A DNA stretch of 64,000 nucleotides from Tethya wilhelma (lineage: Eukaryota > Porifera > Demospongiae > Tethyida > Tethyidae), in the NCBI GenBank assembly GCA_964030475.1, contig CAXIPT010000001.1:25470711-25534710 (forward strand), given 5' to 3'. The notes below the pieces were generated by a model. That model had not been told where the DNA came from. It saw only the letters and a list, made by a program, of their open reading frames with translations, and ran no database searches. The position numbers were made by a program, and so were the translations under genes. This document shows, one piece after another, positions 31,450 through 42,820 of the stretch; the first letter of the stretch is position 1, and the number at the start of each line of letters is the position of its first letter.

Positions 31450-33621
31450 TTAGATAACCGTTGCTATTTCTACTGAGTCAGTTGAACCCGGTGGTCCGTA
31501 GCCAGTACTAGCCATGATCAGGCTGCCCACTATCATCAGTTCATTGGTGGGGAGAACAGCTGCAAAACAACTACATCGACTTGTGTTCATCTTGCTGATG
31601 ACCTCCCATGTGTCAGAGGTGGGATGGTAGATACGAACATCTGAAGTGGGAGTCCTAGAAATCCTTCCACCGATTATTAGCAGTTGATCGTGAAGTGTGA
31701 CACAAGTGGATTCTACAACTGGGAGATCAGCAAGTTTGCTCCATACGGTAGACTGTGGTGGACTGGTTAGTGATAGAGATTGAGCTAAACGTTCTCCTAG
31801 TGATCTTGACTGACAAGACAGGAAGAGGTCAGCCAGGGTGCAGGTGAACACTGAATTGGTAGCTCCAATGTCATTCTCCCCTCCTATAATGTATACACAT
31901 TCACAACAGATTGCAATTGATGCATCACGGAGTGGATCAGGAAGGTCTGCAGCAGATGACCATTGTTTTGTATCAATGTCCATGACTTCCACTGACTTCA
32001 ATGTCTTCCTGCCTTGATCTTTTCCTCCAGCAACTATCAGAGCTTGTGCAGTACACACTGCTATTGGTATTGCTTTCTTGGTTGGCATTGGTGGGAACAC
32101 CTCCTCCCATTTCTTACTTCCACCTTCCCCAGTGAGGCTGAGGAGTTGATTGGTCACTTTACCATCACTATCGAACCCACCAATAGCAGTTGGAAAGTTT
32201 TGAACAACTGTAAGAAAAACAGTTTTGTTCAGACACTGTGGTAGTTCACTCCATGTCTCATCACTTGAGTTGTAGGCATAAAATTTTTCAGCACTATTTG
32301 GTCTGAAGTACACCATCTCACCGTCAACAGCAGAAGACCCTCTGTACATGTTACGAGGTGCCTTCTTGCCCTCTCTCCACTTTAGTGTGAAGCTGTCTGT
32401 GGTTGCCGCCTTCAACTGTTGTTCTAGATCCTGAATTTTTACCTCAAGTTGAGCCGTCACTTGTTGACTGGATTCAAGTTGCTGAGTGAGGTCTTTGATA
32501 GTTTCTCTCAGCTGTTGGCATTCTTGTTGACTAGCTACAATAGTCTGTTCATTATTTCGAATGATGTCATCTTTTTGCTGTAGACGGTCGTTTTGTGATC
32601 TAATAATTTTCTGAAGTCCTTGGGTTTGCTGAGCATGATGTTGCCTCATCTCATGATTCTCTGCTCTTTCTTGAGCTCTTTTAACACTTTCTATAAACTG
32701 AGGTGTTTCTTTCAGAGCTGCTACTCTATGACATAGCTCCTGAGCTGAAGGACGTTCAACATCACTGTCCTTGAGACAGTCGAGTGCAATTGGTAGGAGA
32801 GGGTGGTCGTGATCTACTAGGCTGATGTGGTTTTGTCGTCGTTCAATTTCTGAAGCTCGAACTTCAACTGTCCCACCTGGGAATTGAGGATCAGTTGTGT
32901 GTACTGTTTTGAGACGATCTCCTGGATTTGGGAAGCATCTGGTCATGATCTGGATGATAAGTGTTCCAATAGCAAAACAGTCAATCTTTTCAGTGTAAAC
33001 AGGTGGATTTTTGACAGCTTCAGGAGGCATGTAGACATCCGTACCTGGACATTTTGTAAAAGATACACGAGTAGCTTGAGGGTTTATTTCACCAAGTCTT
33101 GCCATTCCAAAGTCTGTTACTTTGGCTTTGACTGTTCCACACAGCAACACATTGTTGCTAGAGAGATCCCTATGGGTAATTTCATTTGAATGGAGGTAAG
33201 AAATGGCCAAGGTGATGTCATGACAAAAGTTGACCTGGATGTGGAAGGGGACTGCATCCTGTGAGCTCTCCAAAAAGTGGGTCAAGCTATCGTCCATGAG
33301 TTCCATCAGTAAAACTGGCAAGTCAGTTTGGGGATCTTGGTGTGTGCCCAGGAACTGTACGATATTGGGATGCTTTATTGCACTCATGAACTCACACTCC
33401 TGCATGAAACGGCGAATGGGTAGTCTGTGTTCTCTCTTGCGACCAATTCTTTCATATGCATGTGGATCAATAAGAGTTGGGTGAATGATCTTAGCAGCAC
33501 AGATCAGATCATCACACAGAGCCTTGCAAACAGAGCCATACGATCCAATACCAAGAGTTTCATCCTTCAGTAGTTGAATTGATTTGAATCCAATTGTATG
33601 AGTGTTCTCATGCTGTTCCAT
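31450..33621 (-). CDS. Kinase-coiled-coil-Kelch protein K4
   Basis: Single-exon ORF of 723 residues, colinear with K3 without indels. Kinase motifs are as in K3 (G24-x-G26-x-x-G29, Lys44, HRD 150-152, DFG 170-172), followed by the same coiled coil and Kelch blades. All protein differences I found from K3 lie after about residue 510, for example AVCTAQ for VVCTAQ, DTKQW for DTRQW and GGRISR for GGRKSR. It is a very recent tandem duplicate of K3, or was partly homogenised by gene conversion. Confidence 0.92.
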   Translation of the reverse strand: MEQHENTHTIGFKSIQLLKDETLGIGSYGSVCKALCDDLICAAKIIHPTLIDPHAYERIGRKREHRLPIRRFMQECEFMSAIKHPNIVQFLGTHQDPQTDLPVLLMELMDDSLTHFLESSQDAVPFHIQVNFCHDITLAISYLHSNEITHRDLSSNNVLLCGTVKAKVTDFGMARLGEINPQATRVSFTKCPGTDVYMPPEAVKNPPVYTEKIDCFAIGTLIIQIMTRCFPNPGDRLKTVHTTDPQFPGGTVEVRASEIERRQNHISLVDHDHPLLPIALDCLKDSDVERPSAQELCHRVAALKETPQFIESVKRAQERAENHEMRQHHAQQTQGLQKIIRSQNDRLQQKDDIIRNNEQTIVASQQECQQLRETIKDLTQQLESSQQVTAQLEVKIQDLEQQLKAATTDSFTLKWREGKKAPRNMYRGSSAVDGEMVYFRPNSAEKFYAYNSSDETWSELPQCLNKTVFLTVVQNFPTAIGGFDSDGKVTNQLLSLTGEGGSKKWEEVFPPMPTKKAIPIAVCTAQALIVAGGKDQGRKTLKSVEVMDIDTKQWSSAADLPDPLRDASIAICCECVYIIGGENDIGATNSVFTCTLADLFLSCQSRSLGERLAQSLSLTSPPQSTVWSKLADLPVVESTCVTLHDQLLIIGGRISRTPTSDVRIYHPTSDTWEVISKMNTSRCSCFAAVLPTNELMIVGSLIMASTGYGPPGSTDSVEIATVI

Positions 33622-33837
33622 ATCTCACTCCACTTTGTAATACTTTAGCTTGCTTTCAGCAATGTAATTGCAAAATTTTTTTGTCTGTATTGCAGTTGAT
33701 AAATTAACTCAGAACTGCCAGATACTCTGGCAGCACCCAGACTATGAATATGATTAATTTACCTACCGCTAAAATTATTAAGTATGTGGATATCACATGC
33801 AACCTTTGGCCAGCCTTTTTATAATTTAACCACATAA

Positions 33838-33841
<4 letters not shown>

Positions 33842-33886
<45 letters not shown>
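33842..33886 (+). repeat. (CA)n microsatellite upstream of K4
   Basis: It is preceded by about 220 bp identical to the K3 upstream flank and followed by unique sequence (TGCATGCATGCATGG). Confidence 0.9.
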
Positions 33887-33890
<4 letters not shown>

Positions 33891-33924
33891 TGCATGCATG
33901 GACTCCTTCTATATAGCTACATAG

Positions 33925-34053
33925 GTGTCGTAAACATCCTAAGGATCCTCGTTCATTTCTCTCTCTCTGGAACGATCATCATTTCATGTCGAGACTGAAC
34001 AAGTCAACATCAAGACTATGAGTTGTAGTCACACAGTGTAACACAATTAGCAA
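33925..34053 (+). repeat. Repeat block D, third copy
   Basis: Carries the CATCCTAAGGATCCTCGTTC, CTCTCTCTGGAAC and GTAGTCACACAGTGTAAC landmarks in the same order as 16553-16702. It marks the right border of the kinase-Kelch array. Confidence 0.75.
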
Positions 34054-34296
34054 TGACATTATTGTGCTCTTGAATCAGAGATCTGAGAATCAGTGTATAA
34101 TGATCAAAAATACAGATATAATTATTCTACAATAATGTGTTGTTAATAAAAATAAAGTATTATATTAAATTTTATTCAAAAATAATGACCATTAATTAAT
34201 ATACTTGCAACAGTACTCTTGTATAATATACCACTAGCAGTGCATATGGGGTGAGGCCCAATAGAGTGATAGGTACATATCTGACTGTTTCCATGG

Positions 34297-36846
34297 TTAC
34301 ACTGATGTGACAGTTACTGAATGGATGGCTGAGAAGTGCTGGTGTCCTCCTAGCAACACAAGCTTCAGATGTCTCACAGAAGTGGGTGTCTTCAACTGCA
34401 AACACCAAGAATTAATGATCACGTGTATCCAATGTGGTAGCCTCGTTCCCAGGCTCCTCCTTCGCGAATATTCTCTTCTCTCAATCTTTCTTTAATTTTT
34501 TCCTTATTTTTGAAGGAAAATATTCGCAAAGGAGGAGTCTAGGAACGAGACTACTATAATGTAACACATGTACCCAAAGTAATAGCATTAGGCTTGAGGC
34601 TAATGTGCTCAAAAATTTGAGCATTATTCCATTTAGCAATGCCTTGAAATAAGCACATTATTCCTGAAAATTTTCCTATTATTCTTTTAATTTCTATTAT
34701 TATTCCTGATTTTTGGAGACTCACACAACTTCAAATTAAAGTGAATATTATCATTTCTGATCCAGTAGAGTCACAACTGTCCTTTTTTTGTGCTTCAAAG
34801 GCTTCATAGCCAGATTTACTGCTTGATTCATCAGATAGTCTCTCAGATCACTGCCATCCTTGTCTGAGATGACCTTTGACTCATACAGTTGAGTTGCCAC
34901 GCCCTTGCCCCACCCTCTTTGGTCGTCTTTGATGAGCGCTCTGTCTGTACAAACGACGCTAACTGTACCTGAACACAAACTCCAAGCCGTCTGTGACTGT
35001 CTATGAGGTCTGAGGCCAAGGCACGAGGGATTTTTCATAATCTAGCTACATTTTCTCTCGTTTATTCCTCCAAAAATCAATTATTCCCGATTATGCTCGA
35101 AGGTACTATTATTCCGGAAATTATGCCCGCACATTCGCCGCACCCCTAAATAGCATGCTTCTTATATTAATGATAATTTTACTTGTGATGAACTTGAGTA
35201 AAGTTTTACAATATAGCTATTGCACGACTTTCAATACCTTGAATTCTTCAGCCTGGAGATGACCACCTTGGGAGCTTAGCTCTAGAGAGGAAGAAAATGG
35301 ATTTAATATAATACTTGCACAGTAAATTAAAACATACAATAAACACAGGCACCCTGTATCAATGGTGCAAGTCTAGGCCTATGCATACCATTAGCTATTC
35401 GGATATTTTGTGCCCTATAATTATTATTATTATTACACTTGTACCATATACTTGTACTTTACACATGAAAGGAATAGCAGCTGCTACAATACTCACATAC
35501 CCTACCCAAGCCTCTGAAGTGTACACAACCTAGCCAGGTGTCTGAGTCATTATTGTACATATATCTCCTAGCAGATGAATGTATTCTGAGATGTATATAC
35601 CTGTATTCTCACGTACAAAAAGTCTTACAAGTGCTGTTACTCTGTTTGGGTATACCCTAGTCTTGTTTGTATTGGTACACTGAACAAGCCACAGTGTACC
35701 ATGGTACAAGCCAGCTGTACTATGAGGTGTATTATATACATGGGCCCATAATTATATTATGTGTGTACCTTTTTCAACCACCATCTCATACTCAGAAGCA
35801 TCAACGCTGTCACTCTTCTCAATCCTAAGCTTAGTGACTACATGTGGATGTATACAAAAGGAAAACACACACACACACACACATTGAACTAAAGGTATGT
35901 GGTTAACATACTGTTATACAATAATTGTCTAAAAATATTATTGGATTTGTTTGTATATGAGATTAACAGGAAATAAAATTCAAAGTAACCTAATTCCTAG
36001 CTTAAAGTCACATGTGGTGATGGTAAGAAGATCTATCAAAGCATACTTGTGATTGACTGCAAGTTAATAATTACTACAACCACATCAAAGTAAATTTGGG
36101 GAAAGAAGGAGGGAATACAGTGCTAGCACCCCCACCCCCTTCTTTGGCTAGAACTTTACTAAAGTCCATTTGGTTTGAGAATGCCATCGGAAGTGTTCGA
36201 AATAATGAGATTAATTCATGCAATACTTTTCTTATGGGACAAAGTAGCTAACTTTTGACTGGTAAGGTGTAAGAAGCTGGAAAAGCAATAAAAAGAACAG
36301 GGAGAACAAGTGCTTTCCAATGGTGCTAAAATTTTGAAATTGGTTGGACAATAAGAAAGTTAATTGATTTTTTCTACCGGCATTCTCAAACCAGATGGAC
36401 TCTAACTGATCAATCAAGGTCTGTCTCACGTACTGCTGGTGCTCTTCACCAGGATGCTGGAGAGGGTGGTGGAGGAGGGGAGACTGATGACCACCTCCTG
36501 GGGGTACAACCCCGTCGTTAACCAATAAGTGTCCGGGTTGCTGTAGAAACAAGATGAAAAGAAACATCACGTAGTTACATTCATTGCTGCCACAATAATT
36601 ATATATTAATAGTCAGTACTGTACCATCATAATACTACATTAAAGTGGTTAAAAACAACCGTTGAACGTCTGCAGAAACAACAAATTATAAATTTACTTG
36701 AAATAATTCTTATAATATTATTCTGGTGGTTTTCCGTGCTTATTTTTACCGGCTTACCCGTCAATGATGCATTCTGGCGGGTGCCTATCATCATTAGAAG
36801 TAGCCAAAGTCACTCTAGCGCCCACACTCGCGCTGGATCGAAGCAT
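34297..36846 (-). CDS. IFT25: Intraflagellar transport protein IFT25 (HSPB11 orthologue)
   Basis: Five predicted exons, 36846-36758, 36540-36434, 35837-35769, 35281-35238 and 34395-34297, keep phase and give 135 residues, close to the 144 of human HSPB11. Diagnostic stretches are RHPPECIIDG, NPDTYWLTTGLYPQEV, KLRIEKSDS, GGHLQAEEFK and HFSAIHSVTV. They follow the human protein block by block in its galactose-binding-like (DOC/discoidin) jelly-roll fold. IFT25 pairs with IFT27 in the IFT-B complex and serves ciliary export and Hedgehog signalling in mammals. The gene lies head to head with USP24, with ATGs 655 bp apart. Confidence 0.93.
34437..34554. mobile_element. Small hairpin MITE, family GTAGCCTCGTTCC
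   Basis: Inverted ends GTAGCCTCGTTCCCAGGCTC and the approximate complement (CTAGGAACGAGACTAC) flank an AT-rich loop. It lies just past the last IFT25 exon. Related copies are at 52922-53035, 60192-60300 and 61838-61948. Confidence 0.75.
34747..35040 (-). other. Unrecognised ORF within IFT25 intron 4
   Basis: A 95-codon open frame on the same strand as IFT25 begins MKNPSCLGLRPH and ends near 34751. It lies inside the intron between IFT25 exons 4 and 5 and lacks splice links to them. The surrounding ATTATTCC-rich sequence looks repetitive. No domain is recognised. It is probably an old repeat rather than a gene. Confidence 0.2.
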
Positions 36847-37348
36847 ATTGGGCAGATGCAGTGAACACTGGACATTGATGCAGGAGACACCGCCCAATAA
36901 ATTAGGTTATTAACAGTTATTAACAGCTAAGGTCAACCGTGATTAGCACGTGATCCCAGCTGACTGAAACTCAGAGAAGCTCCCTAAATAGAGCAAGCTA
37001 GCAAGGGCTTGGGAGTTGTCTGCAGCTACATAGGACAACAGGTGAGAGGTATATGATATCTAGGGAAGGGAAAGCAACGGCTACGATGTGTACCGTGGCT
37101 GGTTGTGATCTTGCTAGCTTCTCAGGTAGGCTGTTGGAAGGACCTAGGGGTAGGAGATGTGGGTGTGGGGTGTGCTTTATGGTAGTACAGAGCTTGTTTT
37201 TACATGCCTGTCTGCTCCGTGAATGAGCTATGTTCTACACCTAGGATAAATAGATATGTTCTCAGTAGACTGAATGTTTTAACTTATGAAGTAGCTAACA
37301 GAGTTGTGTGGTGTATGTTACTTTAATATGTATGTGTGCATACATATT

Positions 37349-37410
<62 letters not shown>

Positions 37411-37500
37411 GCTCGATATTGAACAGAATAAAGGTCACACAATTGATACAGGGATCGACACATAGCCTCACACCCTCACACTATCACAGCCTCACACACC
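36847..37500 (+). promoter_or_regulatory. Bidirectional IFT25/USP24 promoter and USP24 5' UTR
   Basis: Only about 650 bp separate the two divergent start codons. A likely USP24 5' UTR exon ends at the donor ACAG|gtgagag near 37042, and a (CT)n tract at about 37353-37409 precedes an acceptor-like CTAG before the coding exon. A shared promoter therefore has to sit within about 36.85-37.0 kb. No individual factor site is claimed. Confidence 0.5.
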
Positions 37501-38445
37501 ATGAGTGACGAGGTCAGTGACTCTGTGGAAGCCATAAAGGCAATGGGGATCACCCAGGACGAGGACCAGATACGAGAAGCCCTCCGTCGCTGTAACAACA
37601 ATCGAGAAGAAGCCGTACAGCTCCTCTTCCCGGAAAGTCCACCGGAAGTGGACATGTTCACATCCAGCGGGTATCGCGAGCTCCACCCACCTCAGTATGG
37701 GAGAGGAGATTCGAGGGACTCGCGGGACTCGTACAATGCCGACGTGGACATGCAAGAGGTCGAAGGTCAAGTGACGTCGGGTGGAGAGTCGGATCGGGAC
37801 TCCACGACCGTCAGTTACACATTAGACGAGGACACGCTGAGAGATATCGACGAAGATGCTGATTACCAGGGGCAAGAAGAGGAGAGGGGGGATCGACCGC
37901 CGAGGGAACATCAGGGGGGAGGGGTGGAACTTGACGAATTTCCCACCTCTCGTCCTGAGGGGCCCCCTCCTCGTTATGAAGATATCGTCAATGACAACCA
38001 AGGTATCCGTGACGACGATGGTGAGACAGAAGACTCCGCCCCTTCTCTCCCCCCTCCTCCCCCGTCTTCGGAGACGGAAGAAGGGAAAACGGACACGACA
38101 ACCTTACCCTCGGAGGACATGAACACCAGTGGAGAGGTGACAGAGCTGAGTGCCTCTGTGGAGTTCCCGTTAACCCATTACTACGAGCTTGAGGGGCGTG
38201 TTCACACGGACCAGTGGTCTGTGCCGTACAAGAGGGATGAGTCTCTGGCCATCTGTATGGTGGCTGCCATCAAGATGATAAGAGAAGGTGACGTTTGTGT
38301 GTTTGTTTGTTTGTTTGTAGTTAGCCTTTTTTAGTTTGCTCTTCTTCTCCTTGTGTGTAGGACCTGGGATTGCTGAGTCGGATGAGAATTGTAAGAAGTT
38401 TCTTGAGAAGACGATGCCTGATGCTTTCACGAAGGTTTGTTGGTG

Positions 38446-38479
<34 letters not shown>

Positions 38480-40387
38480 ACACATGTCACTCCCACTGTT
38501 GCCTCTCCACAGATACACACACAAACTATCTCTCCTTATGTCCTCCAAACACATGTTCCTTTGTCCACATACCTATGTTACAATGTTCCTTTCCTTCCTA
38601 AGTCCCTCTGATCCCAGCATTCCTACAATGTCTAACTGTCCCAAGATCATGGCAATAACTGCCACTGCATATCTACTAGTTGTCAATGCATATACTATTG
38701 TTCTAGCTACCTGGCTAGGAGTTAAGAAATGTGAAGGTTTGTCCATTGAAATGTAATTTTGGAGCCAAAAAATGTATGCTTGTAATTTTTGTGGAGAGAA
38801 TTTTCTCAAGAGTGTCTCCTTTAGTGTGTTGTGGTTTGAAATGTTTTAATAATACTTTAGTGATTAAGAAATACAGTAAGAATTTTGGGAAGCAAAAGTT
38901 ATGCAGTTTTTGTATGGCCTATAATCTAATTATCTCAGTCCCTGCCAATAGTCATTTCCTGAGAATCACACAGTCACATACGTAATCGCATAATATTGTC
39001 GTAATAATTCCATTGGAACAAGTGCAGTATCATATATACAAACTGTTAGTGTTGGTGATTTTTGTCCTAATATTGTACACAATGTATTGTTGCGCAAGTT
39101 TATTTTTGCAAATCTATTCAAAGCTGTTCCAAAATGGTGAGATTTTCACCACTTGAAGGCTAAAATCAAAGAACTTGGCAATTTCTATGCGGTGCTGATC
39201 GCTAAATCACCAAATATAATGTACCACCATTTCCATCTTTACAAGTAGCAATTATGTAATTATTGTCCTCCCCAATTACCCCCCATACCCCTTTAATCAC
39301 CAGCTAATCACCCACGAGGCGGTCTTCCGCTGGGACCAGTCCATCATGGAAGGGATCCTGGACATGTGCCGCATCTTGCTGGAGCTCATCGCAGAGAGAC
39401 TCAAACAGAAGCCGGTCCCCGTCTATCTCCTCAACCTTCTCACGACGGTCTTCAACGCTGACGCCAACTACCATCAGAAGATGAAGAACAAGAGGACAGA
39501 CCACTCCAAGTGGCAGAGGGTGTTGGGAGAGGGGAACGTGTTTGCCGTCATGCCACACTTCCAGACCCACAAGGACCCCAAGGGATGGCTCGTCGAGGTC
39601 ATGAACATTGTGAGTGGTTAAGAATGCTTCTAAATACCGTATAGCGGGAAATTTTCGTGCGGTTAAAATTTCGTTTCAGGCCTTGAAAACAAGTTTTCGT
39701 GGTCTTATTTTCGTTCTGGACCCATGACCCCGTGGCCACGTTTTAAAAATTTCAGATTTTCGTGGGCAAAATTTTCGTTTTTATGCTGTCTGGAACGAAA
39801 AGAACGAAATTTTTCCCTCACGAAAATTTCCCGCTATACGGTAACTTTCTAAAATTAATATGCAACTGATTTCAAACTTTCAAGCACCATTGGAAAGCAC
39901 TTGTTCTCCCCGTTCTTTTGATTGCTTTATCCTTACCAGTCAAAAGTTAGCTATTTGTCCTATAAGAAAAGTATCTCACTTCCGACAGTGTTCTCAAACC
40001 AGATGGAATATGTATATAATATTTATATTATTGAAGAAATACTTTATGTTTTCGTAGAGCCTTATACTTTCCTGTCACTTCTAGCTGGTTTTGTATTAGA
40101 CCAATCTCCAGTAACTTTGCATAAATTGTGCTGCAATATAATTATGAGTCTTATTGGGATTCTATATCATGTGATAGCCATGTGATAGTCATGTGATGTC
40201 TGTTGTCTGTCCAGTTTGCCCACCAAGGTGGTGTCCAAGCCATCAAGGAGACCATCCTCACCTCGGATGATCTCACACTACAGGTATGTATGTACATGTA
40301 TGTATGTATGTATGTATGTATGTACATGTATGTATGTACATGTACATGTACATGTACACTAGATCTCTAAGTTTTTCTTTTTGAATG

Positions 40388-40432
<45 letters not shown>

Positions 40433-41795
40433 AGCTAACCGCTCTCTTCCAGCCTTTCAGCGTCTGCGAGGACTACCTCAACCCATCCAGCATCAAAGCA
40501 GAATTCTCCAAGTGCATCCTCAAAGCCATCCGCTACATCCACGAACTAACAGACGACAAGCTCAAAGAGAAGGAGGTCGGTTGTGTCTCTGATCTCCTCA
40601 AAGCCATCAAGACCCTCCTGGTTCGCTGCTCTCTACGAGAACTCATCACAGCAGTCGACAACTTGCGCCTCGACTTCACGATACGGATGTTAAACATTGC
40701 ACACTTCAATGCAAAGATGAATGCCCTCAAAGAAGTCGTACGCTTGACGGAAGAACCGTACCAAGCTGCAGCACGGGGTGTGAGGAGTCCAATTGCTGCA
40801 GACAAGATAGCCGACTGGTTGGTTGAGAAGAAGGTTCTCTCCATAGCGCTGAGTGGCAACCTCCATCAGTCTCAGTATTGTGAGAAGTTGAGGTCCATTG
40901 TGGAGTTCCTGGGTCCGAAGCTGTCTATGGATGAGCTGACCACCATATGGGAGATGCAGGTGGATAAGAACCCTGTGCAGGTCAGTAATCTTGTCAGTAT
41001 AACTGTATGTGGGGGTTAGTAATTTGTCTGTATTCTAGTTAGTAAAACAGATGAGCAAGTTTACTAATTTAGTCAGTATAACTGTATGTGGGGTTAGTAA
41101 TCTGTCAGTAATCTAGTCAGTGTAACAATAGAAGAAGTCTAGTATACTGCGTATTGCAATCAGTATACTCTCCCCCTCCCTCTCTATAGATTGAGAACGT
41201 CCATGGTATCCTGGCAGCGGCTGCCTCAAGGTCCACCTCACTGCATCTGGACCACCTCTTCCAGCTAATATCACAGGTAACACCATTACGTCATAATGAT
41301 GTCATTTTGACATTTGTAAATTTAATGGTTGGGACCCATTGATTGGGATGTGTATGGAGTAAATGAATGTTGTTATCAAAGGAACAATTCAGATCTGAAC
41401 TAGTCCCAGTTGGCAATGTAAGTATGACATCATTGTTGTTACTAAATTTAGAGCTGGGAGTCGGCTTCAGACAGATACCGTGAGAAGCTACTGGAGCTCA
41501 TTGGAAAGATAGGCAAGGATGATCGTCAAGGAAAGACAGCATCAAAGGCATGTTCTATTTTTAGAATAGCTCCTATTATTAGCTTCAGCCATTTTGAGCG
41601 TGAATTAACCATAATGTCATTATGATGTCATAGATATTGGAATTGCTATGGCGACTGGCCCACCTCCCCCAGTTGAGTCGGGAGATGGTGGAGTTGGCGC
41701 TCGAGAGCCACTCATCCATTCTTATTGACTCCTACCACGCCAAGGAGACAGAGAAGAGAACCTACATCACCAAGTGTGTGGAGGACATAAGAAAG
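37501..41795 (+). CDS. USP24: USP24 deubiquitinase, N-terminal exons 1-8
   Basis: Predicted exons 37501-38287, 38361-38434, 39304-39609, 40215-40283, 40432-40980, 41190-41276, 41452-41547 and 41634-41795 keep phase over 710 residues. The N-terminus is a UBA domain (about 6-45: IKAMGITQDEDQIREALRRC), then an acidic, Pro-rich linker containing PPRYEDIVND. Helical-repeat blocks matching human USP24 follow: YELEGRVHTDQWSVPYKRDE, SDENCKKFLEK, LLELIAERLKQ, MLNIAHFNAKMNALKEV and YCEKLRSIVEFLGPKLS. USP24 is a large ubiquitin-specific protease whose catalytic domain lies much later. Intron 7 has a GC donor. The piece stops at a (CT)n tract and the n at 41832, and exons 5-8 are repeated at 45117-46480. 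Confidence 0.93.
38435..39303 (+). other. USP24 intron 2, no other feature
   Basis: An 869 bp intron with a (CT)n tract at 38448-38478 just after the donor. It is otherwise unremarkable AT-rich sequence with no repeat or gene recognised. Confidence 0.6.
39635..39843. mobile_element. MITE in USP24 intron 3
   Basis: A 209 bp element has ends TACCGTATAGCGGGAAATTT and the exact complement. The inner arms repeat TTTTCGTG-type motifs. A degenerate relative lies at 47535-47746 (starts TACCGTATAGCGAGAAAGC), also in a USP24 intron. Confidence 0.85.
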
Positions 41796-41807
41796 GTAGC
41801 TGCCTTC

Positions 41808-41832
41808 TCTCTCTCTCTCTCTCTCTCTCTCN

Positions 41833-41893
<61 letters not shown>
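41808..41893. repeat. (CT)n / n / (GA)n at an assembly join
   Basis: A CT run ends at the n (41832) and is followed immediately by a GA run, that is, the same simple repeat in opposite strand sense. The second USP24 copy continues past its CT run (46492-46526) into exon 9. The join was therefore probably made on the repeat alone. Confidence 0.9.
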
Positions 41894-41896
<3 letters not shown>

Positions 41897-42153
41897 AGGG
41901 ATATAATTTCTACGTAGTTACCTGCTTGGTGTCTTGTTCCAATTAAACAAACGTCCCTCAACAAAATTTTGATAACGTACAAAAGTCATCTACATACATA
42001 AACACAGAGTAACTATAGTAACACGATAAGAAAGAGATTCCTCACGCACTGAGTCTGTGGTGAGGGTTGTGCCATGGATACAGTTATAGCTTATAACATG
42101 GTTATGCTTTTATTAGCTATAGTTACGGCAAAAGAATTTTAAAAAGTATATAC

Positions 42154-42465
42154 CTGAGGTCCAGCTAACACAGACCCGTAAAAATAACAGAACCCAGTTA
42201 CCTGTAGACACAAGAGCAGTCAAAAAAAAAATAATCATATTATGTACCACGACCTATAATTATATTCATACAATTAATATGCACGTTGTGCTTACATCAA
42301 CAATGGATGGTACTGAGTAGACGATGTTCTTCTTCAAGTCTTCACTCAATGCTTCCTAAAATAAACAAATAAATATTTATATTAAGGAGCATTAGACCTA
42401 ACAGCCTGGAGAAGAAGAGCAACTTACTGGTTTCTTTTTTGCATCATATAGATTATACGAAAGAC
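42154..42465 (-). CDS. LPCAT3: LPCAT3-like MBOAT acyltransferase, three internal exons
   Basis: Exons 42465-42428, 42355-42296 and 42201-42154 join in phase to LSYNLYDAKKKP, then EALSEDLKKNIVYSVPSIVD, then VTGFCYFYGSVLAGPQ. This matches the region of LPCAT3/MBOAT5 before the catalytic Asn/His, including the YFYG..L.GPQ signature of the lysophospholipid acyltransferase subgroup. LPCAT3 reacylates lysophospholipids in the ER membrane. The next exons expected (toward 41833) are not found, which fits truncation at the n join. Partial gene. Confidence 0.75.
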
Positions 42466-42532
42466 CTGTATACAGAAAAGAGAAGTCCATAAAATGTGAT
42501 TAATAGATTTGATCTCTCTCTTTTTCTTTCCA

Positions 42533-42575
<43 letters not shown>

Positions 42576-42580
42576 TCTAG

Positions 42581-42736
42581 GATGGATGCTCCACGCTACA
42601 GGGCCATTGATCAGCCAAGCACAGGTCCACTACAGAAACTAATAGTAAAACCAGAGGTCAGTCACTGTCACCTAGATCTTCATTCCCTTTACACCCTATG
42701 CCCAGCTGCAAGTTTTCATTTAGTCTAATTCAATGT

Positions 42737-42820
<84 letters not shown>

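Noticed and set aside
34196..34408. ORF ending in a hydrophobic stretch, first read as a membrane anchor (PIG-X-like)
   Set aside because: The correct frame of the exon is the last IFT25 exon (LKTPTSVRHLKLVLL...SAIHSVTV). The hydrophobic frame is a shadow.
36232..36570. 112-codon minus ORF with HHPLQHPGEEHQQ
   Set aside because: Out-of-frame reading of IFT25 exon 2; the real frame gives NPDTYWLTTGLYPQEV.
37308..38520. SLSLSL and RERERE ORFs near (CT)n tracts (also at 41.6-42.9, 46.4, 56.1 and 63.4 kb)
   Set aside because: Simple-repeat translations.
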